From UBA7985 sp002711265 (GTDB taxonomy: Bacteria; Pseudomonadota; Alphaproteobacteria; UBA7985), in the NCBI GenBank assembly GCA_965660945.1, contig CBFIBS010000003.1:1-64000 (forward strand): 64,000 bases of DNA. The letters are read 5' to 3'. The first letter of the stretch is position 1; every line of letters starts with the position of its first letter. The notes under the pieces were generated by a model. It was not told where the DNA came from. It did not search any database and saw nothing but the letters and a program-made list of their open reading frames with translations. Below, piece by piece: positions 1 through 9,099 of the stretch. Both the position numbers and the translations under genes were made by a program.

Positions 1-204
1 TGCGATGACCCCTTGGGTCTAGCCCAGTTCGCATAATAGCAAGACGCTCACTTGAAATGTGAAGACGCCAGATTCGTCCTCGATTCCCGAATCAGAGACG
101 CAGCTAGCCTTCGGAAAATAAGTCTCAAAAGCCTTCGCCACGCTTGGATAGAAGTTTGGGGTGGTGTAACGTGTGTCGCATAATTATCGGAGCAGGTATT
201 CGTC
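1..204. other. Non-coding leader before first FG-GAP gene
   Basis: No convincing gene is seen here. The stretch precedes the first FG-GAP gene and should contain its promoter, but I could not place a well-spaced -35/-10 pair. A purine-rich GGAGCAGG lies about 8-15 bases before the ATG at 205 and is the likely ribosome binding site. Confidence 0.4.
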
Positions 205-2565
205 ATGAGCATCGTGAAGCAAATCAGCCAGAAGTCGTCACGGAAGTCACTAAAGGCTTCGGCATCTCTCTTAGGTCTCGCAGCAGGTGGCGTTGGTTGG
301 TCCGGTCTGGCTCAAGCAGCCGGTGAAGAGACGACCTCACAGATGATGCTTCTGCCCGAACACTACGAGCTCATGGAAAACGGCGTGGTGGTGTTCAAGC
401 TGGAGACCGGTGAGAACCTCAGCCTCACTGCTGACCAGTACCTCATCCTCGAAGACGGCCTGCTGCTGATCACCGACGAGTTGGCACAGGCATCGATCTA
501 CAGCCTGCCTGTTATGGGATCGGTACGGGCGAAGTTGCTTACCGATCTGGAGCAGGTTGCCACCATCGATGGTACCGTTGCTGAGGCTACACCAGCCCAA
601 TCACTGGCGATCACGGAAGGTCGAGCACCACGCCTCTCAGAACAGGTTCAACTGCAGAGTTACGAAGTGGCTCAGGCTTCCGGAGACAACTCCAATACCA
701 ACGCCGCAGGAGATGCGCTCGCCACGTCGATGGCAGTCGCCCCTGGTGCCATGGCACTGCTGGGCATGTTGATGACCAGTGACCAGCCTGAAGCTGAAAC
801 GCCCGCACCCGCGACATTTGATGCGGTCGTGTTCCACGGCACTCATGAACTAGGGAATTCTCTGAGTTCAGCCGGTGATATCGACGGGGACGGTTATGAC
901 GATATTATCATTGGAGAGCGTTACTTCAGGGACACTAATCCAAGGGGTGGTGGTACCGGCAATAAGTCAGGCGCTGCTTGGATCATTTGGGGCGGCCCAA
1001 ATATTGTAGCTATGGATCAGACAGGCGTTGACCTCGACTTTAATTCGCCGTCCTCGTCACGGTTTCTCATCGAGGGTGTAGGAGATAGTGACAACGGCAA
1101 CTACGAAAGGTGGGAACGTCAATACCTGAGCCATGACGTGTCTCCTGCGGGTGACTTTGATCGCGATGGTATGGACGACATTCTCGTTACTGCGAAATGG
1201 GGCGTGGGGGGCCCTTCCCCCGAGCAGATGGGTGAAGTGTATTTGCTGTGGGGCTCTGCAATCAATCGTGCGGATGGTGGTAACCATCTTGATCTTGGTC
1301 TAGACGGCGCATGGAGCCCGACCAGAGGTATTGTGATCCAAGGTGAAGAACCGGACACAGCATTCGGCTGGAACTTGGGCTTTGGTCACCAAGCAATCGC
1401 AATGGATGATATCGACGGCGATGGCAAATCTGAGATAGTCGTCACAGATTATGCATGGTCGCCAGAAGGGTTTGATAATGCGGAAGCAGTCGGCGATCCC
1501 TCGGAAAATTTGGAAGGCGCAGTTTACGTCATTTGGAGCTCGACGATAGAGGCAGAACGGAACGACGATGGTTTCTTAAGGATCACCGACGCTCTTCTTA
1601 ATGGAACTAGTGCTGTTCGCCTTGAAGGTGATGCTCCCGAAGGGGTACTTGGGTTCCGGATAAACGAAATTGATGATTTGGACGGCGATGGTCTCAATGA
1701 GCTCATGATGTCCGAGGACGCCATTGCTTGGGGCGGCCGCCACGATGGTGTCACAAAAATTGTTTGGGGTTCGAGCTTACTCGACTTTAAGACCGGTGAT
1801 GGCAAAGAGGCAATGAATGATGCCTTCTTTGACGGAGCTAAGGGCGTTTCAATTAAAGGATACAGCGGCAACGAAGACTACGCTGGCTGGAGACTGGCTG
1901 ACGCCGGAGATATTGATGGCGATGGTAAATCCGATGTAATTGTATCATCCCGGCACCATGATAGTAATCGCGGTGAGCTCTACTTGATATGGGGTGAAAC
2001 GATTGCCGCTGAAAAGTTGGGCGACGGTGAGATCCAGCTCAGTGACAACTACATCGACGGCGCAAATGGTGTACGGATTTCCGGATTAACCGCTGGTGAG
2101 AAATTCGGTTTTGATATCGCCGCACTCGGTGACCTTAATGGCGGGGGAACACCCGATCTTCTCGTTACCAGTTCGAACCACTACAACGGCTCCGGAAGCA
2201 AGGGCCAAGCTTACGTCTTCTGGGGAGAACAGCTTGCAGCAGAAAAGACGGGTGATGGCGTTCTAGAGCTAACAGAAAATGAATTTATCGATGGAGGTTA
2301 TGGTGTTGTGATCACTGTCGATGAAATTGGTGGTAGGTTTGGGCAGGTCGCTGCGAATGTTGGCGATGTTGATAACGATGGCCTCTCCGATATTGCAGTC
2401 TCAGCACGCTGGGATGATGGATTGGGGCTGATTGACGACAATATAGAACAGGATGACGGTAACGTCGCATTGATATCGGGAGAAATGATCGTTGATGCTG
2501 CAAATGGCATTGGTGTGACCACGCCAGGTGTCATCAATATCGTTGACGACTTTAACTGGGCCTAA
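205..2565 (+). CDS. Secreted seven-blade FG-GAP (integrin alpha-like) beta-propeller protein, paralogue 1
   Basis: The 786-residue product starts with a basic N-region and a hydrophobic stretch ending near residue 38 (AQA), consistent with a signal peptide. Residues about 49-195 form a module (beginning LLPEHYELMENG, ending near GMLMTSD) that recurs in the gene at 4395. Seven calcium-binding FG-GAP loops of the DxDxDGxxD type follow, with first Asp at about residues 225, 317, 402, 491, 569, 643 and 721; the sixth is degenerate (DLNGGG). Seven repeats fit a closed seven-blade propeller as in integrin alpha. Each blade is followed by a strand resembling (A/L)YxxWG. Family knowledge points to an extracellular, calcium-stabilised binding protein, but the ligand is unknown. 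The C-terminus (NGIGV...DFNWA) also resembles its paralogue. The function is not established. Confidence 0.85.
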   Translation: MSIVKQISQKSSRKSLKASASLLGLAAGGVGWSGLAQAAGEETTSQMMLLPEHYELMENGVVVFKLETGENLSLTADQYLILEDGLLLITDELAQASIYSLPVMGSVRAKLLTDLEQVATIDGTVAEATPAQSLAITEGRAPRLSEQVQLQSYEVAQASGDNSNTNAAGDALATSMAVAPGAMALLGMLMTSDQPEAETPAPATFDAVVFHGTHELGNSLSSAGDIDGDGYDDIIIGERYFRDTNPRGGGTGNKSGAAWIIWGGPNIVAMDQTGVDLDFNSPSSSRFLIEGVGDSDNGNYERWERQYLSHDVSPAGDFDRDGMDDILVTAKWGVGGPSPEQMGEVYLLWGSAINRADGGNHLDLGLDGAWSPTRGIVIQGEEPDTAFGWNLGFGHQAIAMDDIDGDGKSEIVVTDYAWSPEGFDNAEAVGDPSENLEGAVYVIWSSTIEAERNDDGFLRITDALLNGTSAVRLEGDAPEGVLGFRINEIDDLDGDGLNELMMSEDAIAWGGRHDGVTKIVWGSSLLDFKTGDGKEAMNDAFFDGAKGVSIKGYSGNEDYAGWRLADAGDIDGDGKSDVIVSSRHHDSNRGELYLIWGETIAAEKLGDGEIQLSDNYIDGANGVRISGLTAGEKFGFDIAALGDLNGGGTPDLLVTSSNHYNGSGSKGQAYVFWGEQLAAEKTGDGVLELTENEFIDGGYGVVITVDEIGGRFGQVAANVGDVDNDGLSDIAVSARWDDGLGLIDDNIEQDDGNVALISGEMIVDAANGIGVTTPGVINIVDDFNWA

Positions 2566-2632
2566 CCACGAGGTGCTGCATTGTAAATCGTTACCGTGAA
2601 GCACCACGCGCCGATAACGACACGGATGACAA

Positions 2633-3709
2633 TTGACCTCTGAGCTTGATACATCAGTCGGCTTTTCCCAAGGCTGGGCCGGGTGGTTGAGGTCGCAAGA
2701 TATCAGCCTGGCAGTCACCAGCTACAAGAGCGGCGGTCTCTACATCTTTGGAACCAAGCCAAGGATCGAAGGCGGTGGCCTCCAACCAGCAACTCTGCAG
2801 CGCTTTTTTGACCGCTCGATGGGTTTGGCCACGGGAAATAACGAATTGTGGCTGACGACCCGAACATCGGTGTCTAAGTTCAGCCGCGTTACTGATCCGG
2901 GTATTGGCTTTAAGGACTTCGATGCGCTGTATCTGCCGCGTCTCAATCACTTTACCGGTGACATCGATGCGCACGAGATCGGCATCAGAACTGATGGCTC
3001 GCCCCTGATCGTAGCCACCAAGTTGAACAGCGTCGTTGCTCTGGACAACCGCTTTACCTGCGAGCCTGTCTACCGGCCGCCGTTCATTTCTGCGCTCAAG
3101 TCCGAAGACCGCTGCCACCTCAATGGACTGGCGATGCGGAATGGCCGCCTGGCTTATGTCTCATCGATCGGGGTTGGTGACGTGGTCGACAGCTGGCGGG
3201 ATCGTCGACATACAAGCGGGGTGATCGTCGATGTTACCAATGGTGAGGTAGTGCTCGATGGCCTTAGCATGCCGCATAGTCCTCGGCTCTTCGATGCCGG
3301 TGATGGAGAGCGGCTCTACTTCCTGAATTCTGGGCATGGCACGCTGTGCCGCTTTGATCCCTCTGTCGGCAGCTCCAGCCTCGAGGAAGTCTGCTTTTTG
3401 CCGGGTTTCCAGCGCGGCCTCGCATTTCACGGCCAATTTGCCTTTGTGACCACAAGCCTGCCCGACAATCATACTACCGATAAGCTTCATTTTCTCGAAG
3501 AACTGGAGCGCCGAAATGCTCAACCTCAGTGTGCCGTGTTCGTAATCGACCTGATATCAGGGGGTATCGTTCACAGCGTAAGGTTCACCGGCCAAGTGAC
3601 CGAGCTGTTCGATGTTGTCGTCCTCCCCGGGGTGGAGAGACCCTACCTGGTTGGCCTTAGCAACGACGAGATTGCCCAGTTCCACGCGTTTGACCAAGTG
3701 CATCGATAA
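2633..3709 (+). CDS. TIGR03032 family protein (probable beta-propeller, unknown function)
   Basis: The 358-residue product matches what I know of the TIGR03032/DUF4915 family: an early segment of the LRSQDISLAVTSYKSGGLYIFG type, then repeated beta-strand stretches, HTGDIDAHEI-like and LNGLAMRNGRLAYVSS segments, and a late PHSPRLFDAG stretch. No signal peptide is visible. The reading frame opens right after a stop at 2627, so the first usable start is the TTG at 2633, with no clear Shine-Dalgarno; an internal start is possible. It lies 67 bases after the first FG-GAP gene and upstream of the second, suggesting a functional link. Members are often found near surface-polysaccharide or repeat-protein genes; the biochemical role is unknown. 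Confidence 0.75.
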   Translation: MTSELDTSVGFSQGWAGWLRSQDISLAVTSYKSGGLYIFGTKPRIEGGGLQPATLQRFFDRSMGLATGNNELWLTTRTSVSKFSRVTDPGIGFKDFDALYLPRLNHFTGDIDAHEIGIRTDGSPLIVATKLNSVVALDNRFTCEPVYRPPFISALKSEDRCHLNGLAMRNGRLAYVSSIGVGDVVDSWRDRRHTSGVIVDVTNGEVVLDGLSMPHSPRLFDAGDGERLYFLNSGHGTLCRFDPSVGSSSLEEVCFLPGFQRGLAFHGQFAFVTTSLPDNHTTDKLHFLEELERRNAQPQCAVFVIDLISGGIVHSVRFTGQVTELFDVVVLPGVERPYLVGLSNDEIAQFHAFDQVHR

Positions 3710-4394
3710 CTTTTAGGGGTCGAAGGTAGTTTTTGAGCCCGTGAGTCAGGGGGCGGAGTTCCGCTGTTTCATGTTGTCTTCAGTACGATGTCTTTTCTTT
3801 ACCGTACTGTTTCCTGTATCAGGTCCTGCTACATAAACTACTGAAATTGCATCAAATCAGCAGGTTAACGCCGTGATTATGGTAAATCCCACCCTCACCG
3901 CCATCCTCTTTCGCTTTATTGAGCTATAGCAAGCGAGGGTCGACCCGCGTTCAAGCCGCTGTTTCCGAATTTGCTAATTTGGGCATCCCTTTGTGATGGT
4001 CCCAATTACTGATCCGGTGGTTTTCAGGGACGGCGCAAGACCGATCAAATCGATTATGTCTGGCTTGTATTTGATGAAATCGGCGAACGACCCCGAAATA
4101 CATCTCTACAGTTTAAACCGAATGAATTTTTTAGGTCTAATTTTTCATACCAATTGGAATCGAAGAGAAATAACTATCCAAGAAATCGATGGCGTAGGCA
4201 TATAAAGAGAAAATAAATCCTCTACTTCACTTACAGTGGTGAATTTTGAAGCTCAGCGTTGCAAAGACTAACGCCAAATAACGCGATTAAAGATCATTCT
4301 AAGAAAACAGTCTCAACACAGGTGTGCCGCGTTGAAGCTGAATGGACTGCTGGGTACACCGGCATCTTAGAATACTGCGCTAAAAGGTTATTAG
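3710..4394. other. AT-richer intergenic gap between TIGR03032 and second FG-GAP gene
   Basis: This gap of 685 bases has no gene I can support. It is visibly richer in A and T than its surroundings, mainly from 4100 to 4330. A 7-bp perfect hairpin (CAGTACG/CGTACTG, 3781-3809, loop 15) followed by TTTCCT could end the upstream transcript. A 70-codon frame at 3993-4205 lacks a ribosome binding site and family likeness. The 3' end carries AAAAGG before the TTG start at 4395. Confidence 0.4.
3781..3815 (+). terminator. Weak hairpin, possible terminator after TIGR03032 gene
   Basis: Arms CAGTACG (3781-3787) and CGTACTG (3803-3809) pair perfectly around a 15-base pyrimidine-rich loop and are followed by TTTCCT. 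The short U-tract makes termination uncertain. Confidence 0.3.
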
Positions 4395-6641
4395 TTGAAC
4401 CAGTCAAGGCCATATTTGACGCGCGCAAGCGATCAGAAATCACGTCACGTTCGATTGAACCAGGCGGCTTCTTCGGTGGCCGGTGCTGCCGTGATCGCTG
4501 GCGCCTCGAGTGCGACGGCCTCGGCTGCTAGGGATGCGTTAGGTGGTCAGACTCTGCTCCTGCCCGAGCACTATGAGCTGATGGAAAACGGCGTGGTGGT
4601 GTTTAAGCTGGAAACCGGCGAGAACCTGAGCCTGACCGCTGGCCAGTACCTGATCTTCGAAGACGGCCTGCTGCTGGTCACCGACGCAATGGCGCAGGCG
4701 TCGATCTCCAGCCTGCCGGTGATGGGCGCTGTGCGAGCGCAGTTGCTCTCAGACCTTGAAACCGTCGCCACCATTGATGGTACCGTTGCCGAGGCTACGC
4801 CGGCTCAGGCCCGCTCAATTACAGAAGGGACAGCACCACGCCTGTCCGAACAGGTTGACCTGCAAACCTACGAGATCGGGCAGGCCAGTGATGACCCATC
4901 TGGCGACGTTGGTGAAGCGATTGCCGTCGGCTTGTCTGTCTCCCCTGGTGCCATGGCGCTGCTGGGTATGCTCATGACCAGCGATCAGCCACAGGTGCAG
5001 CCCGCCCCAACCTACAACAGTTTCGCGATCCGCTTCGATGGTATTGAACAGAACGATTACAGCGGTTGGAAGGTCAGCGGTGCTGGCGATGTCGACAGCG
5101 ATGGTCTGAGTGACATTTTGATTTCCGGAACCTGGGCCGATCCCGGAGGCTACAATAAGGCCGGCGAAACCTATTTGGTCTTCGGGTCGGCATTTGCTTT
5201 CGGCACCGATGAGCCGCACTCCAGTCTCACCCTCGGTCTCGACCAGCTGAATGGCGCCAACGGCATTCGGTTCATCGGGATAGATGCTGATGACGAGAGT
5301 GCCTACGCCCTCAGCGGCGGCGGGGACATGGATGGGGATGGCTTTGATGACATCCTGATCGGGGCCTATGCCGCAGATAATGATAAGGGCGAAGCCTATA
5401 TCGTCTTTGGTTCCTACATAAACGCACTAAAGGACGCACAGACCAGCAGCGTGAATCTCAGTCTGCTCAACGGAGAGCGGGGCCTTGTTGTCTCTGATTC
5501 CGGGGCTAGCGCTGCAGATGCCCTAACCCTCGAAGATAGCCTTAGCTCCGCGGGTGATGTCGATGGCGATGGGCTGGACGATCTGCTGATTGCAGCGCCC
5601 GAAGCGATGGGGGGCGACGGGGAGGCTTACGTCGTTTTTGGCTCCCACATAAAGGCTCTGAAGCAGTCCAGCACAAAAGACCTCGACCTGGCGGCCTTGG
5701 ATGGCGATACGGGCATCCTGATCGAAAGTGCTGAGGCTGGCAGCAAGACCGGCCTAGCCGTTGAGCGTGCTGGTGATGTCGATGGCGATGGTTTGGCCGA
5801 TATCGTTATCGGGGCACCCTATGCCGACTTAGCGGACAACAATGGAGCGGCGTACCTGGTTTTCGGATCACACCTTCAGCAGCTCAAACTCGCTTCCACA
5901 GACACCTTCGACCTGTCCGATATTAATGGTGTAAACGGCATCGCGATCGTAGGAGCGCCCGACGACAGCTGGGCAGGCTGGCACGTGTCCACCGCGGGAG
6001 ATGTCGACGGCGACGGCCTCAGTGACCTTCTGATCAGTGCCCCCTACGCGGGTTCACCCGATAATGCCGGGGAGACCTATTTGGTCTTTGGCTCTCATCT
6101 CAACAGCATGAAGCAGTCGGGAAGCGGATCGCTGGACCTGAGCGCTCTTGATGGGACCAGCGGCATGCTCATTCGTGGTGTAGAAGAAGACAGCTATAGC
6201 GGATGGACCGCAGAAGCCGCGGGGGATATCAATCTCGATGGCCTGGGCGACATCTTCATCAGTGTGCCTTACTCGGGACCGGTGGGCCGATCTGATGCGG
6301 GGTCGGTCGAGGTTATTTTTGGCTCCTTTCTGACTGAAGCGAAAAATTCAGGCACAGCGTCCTTCGATATTGGCACAGGGCCAAACCCTGGACGTGGCGT
6401 CGTCATCTACGGCACGACGGCAGACTTCGAGACGGGCGAAGATACGTCCTGGATCGGCGATTTCAATGGCGATGGAAAGCCCGACCTTCTGCTGGGTGCG
6501 GAGGATGCCAATCCGGGCGGTGTCTCCAATGCAGGCTCCAGTTATCTCATTTCAGGCCATACAATCGATCTCGCGGCCGATGGCATCGGCGTGGCTGATG
6601 CGGGTCTCATCGATTTGCTTACAGACTTCAACCTTGGCTGA
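4395..6641 (+). CDS. Secreted seven-blade FG-GAP beta-propeller protein, paralogue 2
   Basis: The 748-residue product is a paralogue of the gene at 205. Its N-terminus is basic and then Ala/Ser rich (residues 24-47), a plausible but atypical export signal. Residues about 55-199 repeat the shared module (LLPEHYELMENGVVVFKLET onward). Seven FG-GAP calcium loops have first Asp at about residues 232, 311, 388, 461, 536, 611 and 689, about 75 residues apart and more regular than in paralogue 1. Most blades are followed by a (A/T)YLVFGS strand. The start is a TTG directly after an in-frame TAG; AAGG at 4384-4387, seven bases upstream, supports it. It is probably surface-exposed or extracellular; the ligand is unknown. 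Confidence 0.83.
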   Translation: MNQSRPYLTRASDQKSRHVRLNQAASSVAGAAVIAGASSATASAARDALGGQTLLLPEHYELMENGVVVFKLETGENLSLTAGQYLIFEDGLLLVTDAMAQASISSLPVMGAVRAQLLSDLETVATIDGTVAEATPAQARSITEGTAPRLSEQVDLQTYEIGQASDDPSGDVGEAIAVGLSVSPGAMALLGMLMTSDQPQVQPAPTYNSFAIRFDGIEQNDYSGWKVSGAGDVDSDGLSDILISGTWADPGGYNKAGETYLVFGSAFAFGTDEPHSSLTLGLDQLNGANGIRFIGIDADDESAYALSGGGDMDGDGFDDILIGAYAADNDKGEAYIVFGSYINALKDAQTSSVNLSLLNGERGLVVSDSGASAADALTLEDSLSSAGDVDGDGLDDLLIAAPEAMGGDGEAYVVFGSHIKALKQSSTKDLDLAALDGDTGILIESAEAGSKTGLAVERAGDVDGDGLADIVIGAPYADLADNNGAAYLVFGSHLQQLKLASTDTFDLSDINGVNGIAIVGAPDDSWAGWHVSTAGDVDGDGLSDLLISAPYAGSPDNAGETYLVFGSHLNSMKQSGSGSLDLSALDGTSGMLIRGVEEDSYSGWTAEAAGDINLDGLGDIFISVPYSGPVGRSDAGSVEVIFGSFLTEAKNSGTASFDIGTGPNPGRGVVIYGTTADFETGEDTSWIGDFNGDGKPDLLLGAEDANPGGVSNAGSSYLISGHTIDLAADGIGVADAGLIDLLTDFNLG

Positions 6642-6775
6642 TTGCGAATCATCAAGCCGCTTCACTTGAGCCTGAACAGTGCGGCAATCTGGTCATTCGC
6701 ATCACGGCTGCGAGATGGCTTCGCGAGCGCTTAGCGCCGGTCTTGAAGGCTTCGGTCAATCTGGCCGAGGACCGG

Positions 6776-7159
6776 TCAGCGGTCGAAAACCAGCCATTTC
6801 ATCACCCAGAAATTCACCAGCACAGTGATCACGGAAGCGGTGATCTGCGACGGCCACACCCACAGGCCGACCTGCTCGTTGAGCAGGAACATGCAGGTGG
6901 TGTTGACGCAAAAACCGAAGGCGACGGCGCCGTAGAAGCGTAGGATGGTCGAGCCATGCCGATGCTGACTGCGGAACGAATAGATGTAGTTGAGGATGTA
7001 GTTGACCACCGACCCGGCCAGATATCCCAGCGCAGAAGCGAGGGTGGGGTAGAGGTCCAGCCACCCGATCAGCAGGCCGAAAACGCTGTACTGACCGCAG
7101 AACGACGCCAGTGCGACCAGCACGTATCTGATGAACTGGGTTCGTGTTTCCGGGTTCAA
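6776..7159 (-). CDS. GtrA-like small membrane protein
   Basis: The 127-residue protein has four hydrophobic spans and the GtrA pattern: an N-terminal RYVLVALASF stretch, a middle GYLAGSVVNYILNYIYSFR segment that is the family hallmark, and a C-terminal FWVMKWLVFDR tail. GtrA proteins are thought to move or help flip undecaprenyl-linked sugars across the inner membrane for surface glycan modification. The start is a TTG with AGGA six bases upstream on the minus strand. No glycosyltransferase partner is adjacent, so the substrate cannot be inferred. Confidence 0.85.
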   Translation of the reverse strand: MNPETRTQFIRYVLVALASFCGQYSVFGLLIGWLDLYPTLASALGYLAGSVVNYILNYIYSFRSQHRHGSTILRFYGAVAFGFCVNTTCMFLLNEQVGLWVWPSQITASVITVLVNFWVMKWLVFDR

Positions 7160-7283
7160 GACTGATCCTACGCCTTCCGTCCAAGTTCGTTATGCTTTGC
7201 CAAACTAATGCTATCGCAATACAGTTTGCATCGCGTAATGTTTGACCCGTCAAGTCTATGATCTTTTGTCCCGGGAGGGGAAC

Positions 7284-7694
7284 ATGGTTTCTAACTTTGG
7301 TAACATTCTCAATCTCATTATCTTTCTGGTGCTGACGGCGGGGTGGGCCTTCTATGCCTTCCAGATGATCTTCGGCACGCGGGCCTTCTTCGACCGCTTC
7401 AACATGAACCACTCAGCGCTGATCATGGGGCGGTTCGTGGGCTCCTTCGCGGCCGGCGCCGTGATCCTGCACCTGGTCATCCTGTTCAATGGAGCGACCG
7501 GGGCGTGGTTCCTGTTCACCTACTTCCTGACGCAAGGTGTGATCGCGGCTCTGCTCAGCCTTTGGTCAATCCAGTCCAAGGACGGTGTCGATGAAGGGGT
7601 GAAGTACACCTTCGAGCCGGTTGTCGCTCCACTGGTGTTCTGCGCGGGCTATGCCTTCCTGCTGTGGAGCATGAGCGGCATTCTCTACGCCTAG
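7284..7694 (+). CDS. Hypothetical four-span membrane protein
   Basis: This is a 136-residue integral membrane protein with about four hydrophobic spans (roughly residues 5-28, 48-72, 78-95 and 112-132). I do not recognise a family. The ATG at 7284 is preferred over an upstream in-frame start because GGAGGGG (7274-7280) sits just before it. The reading frame ends in front of a clear rho-independent terminator at 7731, so it looks like a single-gene transcript. Confidence 0.7.
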   Translation: MVSNFGNILNLIIFLVLTAGWAFYAFQMIFGTRAFFDRFNMNHSALIMGRFVGSFAAGAVILHLVILFNGATGAWFLFTYFLTQGVIAALLSLWSIQSKDGVDEGVKYTFEPVVAPLVFCAGYAFLLWSMSGILYA

Positions 7695-7730
7695 AGCCAA
7701 CAGCGCCCGTCAAACGGCGACCCTGTTACC

Positions 7731-7773
7731 ACCGCGCCAGCCCTGCCAATCGCAGCGCGGGCGCGGTTTTTTT
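7731..7773 (+). terminator. Rho-independent terminator
   Basis: ACCGCGCC (7731-7738) pairs with GGCGCGGT (7760-7767), followed by seven T residues (7767-7773). It serves the membrane protein at 7284. On the other strand no T-run follows the stem, so it is not an obvious terminator for xylA. Confidence 0.8.
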
Positions 7774-7777
7774 ATGC

Positions 7778-9094
7778 TCAGACGTAGCGGTTAACGATGT
7801 TTTCTAGCAGCTCCTGCCGGCCCGATACCGGCTGGGGACGAATGTCGTCCCCGGTCACGGTGGCGCGCAGGGTGTCGAGCGTGGTGTCCTCTGACAGGCA
7901 TGCGGCACCCAGCGGGCCGTCCCAGCCCGCGTAGCGCTCGGCCATAGGCGTGCTAAGCGCGCCGTCTGCGAGCATGGCAGCAGCAGCCTTGAACCCGCGT
8001 GCGCAGGTGTCCATGCCGCCGACGTGGGCGATCAGCAGGTCCTGCGGGTCCATGCTCTGCCGGCGCAGCTTGGCGTCGAAGTTGGTGCCGCCGCTGGCAA
8101 AACCCCCGCCGCGCAGGATCTCGTAGTAGGCCAGCGCCACTTCCGGCACGTTGTTCGGGAACTGGTCGGTGTCCCAGCCGGACTGGTAGTCGTTCCGGTT
8201 CATGTCGATCGAGCCGAAGATACCCAGCGACTGCGCCAGCGCGATTTCGTGCTCGAAGGTATGACCGGCGAGGATAGCGTGGCCCTGCTCGATATTTACC
8301 CGAACCTCGTCTTCCAGCCCGTGACGGCGCAGGAAGCCGTAAACCGTGGCGACATCGAAGTCGTACTGATGCTTGGTCGGCTCCTGGGGCTTGGGTTCGA
8401 TCAGGATCGTCCCCTTGAAGCCGATGCGGTGCTTATACTCGACCACCTGATTGAGGAAGCGGCCCATCTGGTCCAGCTCTCGGCTCAGGTCGGTGTTGAG
8501 CAGGGTTTCGTAGCCCTCTCGCCCGCCCCAGAGAACGTAGTTCTCCCCACCCAGCTGGTGGGTGACATCCAGACAGCTGGCCACGGTCGCCGCCGCGTAG
8601 GCGTAGACCTCCGGGTCAGGGTTGGTTGCTGCCCCGGCCATGAACCGCGGATGGCTGAACAGGTTCGCCGTCCCCCACAGCAGCTTGACGCCGCTGTCCT
8701 GCATCTTGCCGGCGAGCACGTCGGCGACTTCGCGCAGGTTGCGGTCACTCTCGGCGAAGCTGTCGCCTTCGGGTCGGGCGTCGACATCGTGGAAGCAGAA
8801 GTAGGGTACGCCCAGCGCCGTGAACATCTCGAAGGCGGCGTCGGCGCGGGCGCGGGCCACGTCCATGGGGCTGCCCAGCGCCGCGGCGTTCCAGGCGCGT
8901 GGGAAGGCGTTGGCGCCGAAGACGTCGCTGCCTTCCCAGACCATATTGTGCCAGTAGCAGACCGCGAAGCGCAGATGCTCGGCCAGCGTCTTGCCCATGA
9001 TCACTTCGCCCGCATCATAGTGGCGGAAGGCGAGGGGGTTTGTCGCGGTGGAGCCTTCGAAGGCGATGGGTTGATCCAGATTGAAGTACGACAC
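7778..9094 (-). CDS. xylA: Xylose isomerase
   Basis: This 438-residue enzyme converts D-xylose to D-xylulose in the cytoplasm with two divalent metal ions. The length fits the class II (E. coli-like) group. Recognisable family segments include ENYVLWGGREGYETLLNTD, the catalytic and metal-binding GTILIEPKPQEPTKHQYD region, the NIEQGHAILAGHTFEHE stretch and the DMNRNDYQSGWDTDQFP signature. The start is a GTG; a full AAGGAGG (9106-9112 in plus coordinates) lies inside the last codons of xylB, so the two genes are translationally linked with a 5-base gap. No xylose transporter or regulator lies nearby. Confidence 0.97.
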   Translation of the reverse strand: MSYFNLDQPIAFEGSTATNPLAFRHYDAGEVIMGKTLAEHLRFAVCYWHNMVWEGSDVFGANAFPRAWNAAALGSPMDVARARADAAFEMFTALGVPYFCFHDVDARPEGDSFAESDRNLREVADVLAGKMQDSGVKLLWGTANLFSHPRFMAGAATNPDPEVYAYAAATVASCLDVTHQLGGENYVLWGGREGYETLLNTDLSRELDQMGRFLNQVVEYKHRIGFKGTILIEPKPQEPTKHQYDFDVATVYGFLRRHGLEDEVRVNIEQGHAILAGHTFEHEIALAQSLGIFGSIDMNRNDYQSGWDTDQFPNNVPEVALAYYEILRGGGFASGGTNFDAKLRRQSMDPQDLLIAHVGGMDTCARGFKAAAAMLADGALSTPMAERYAGWDGPLGAACLSEDTTLDTLRATVTGDDIRPQPVSGRQELLENIVNRYV

Positions 9095-9099
9095 GGGTG

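Noticed and set aside
3993..4205. 70-codon rightward frame in the AT-rich gap
   Set aside because: There is no ribosome binding site, no family likeness, and composition fits non-coding DNA.
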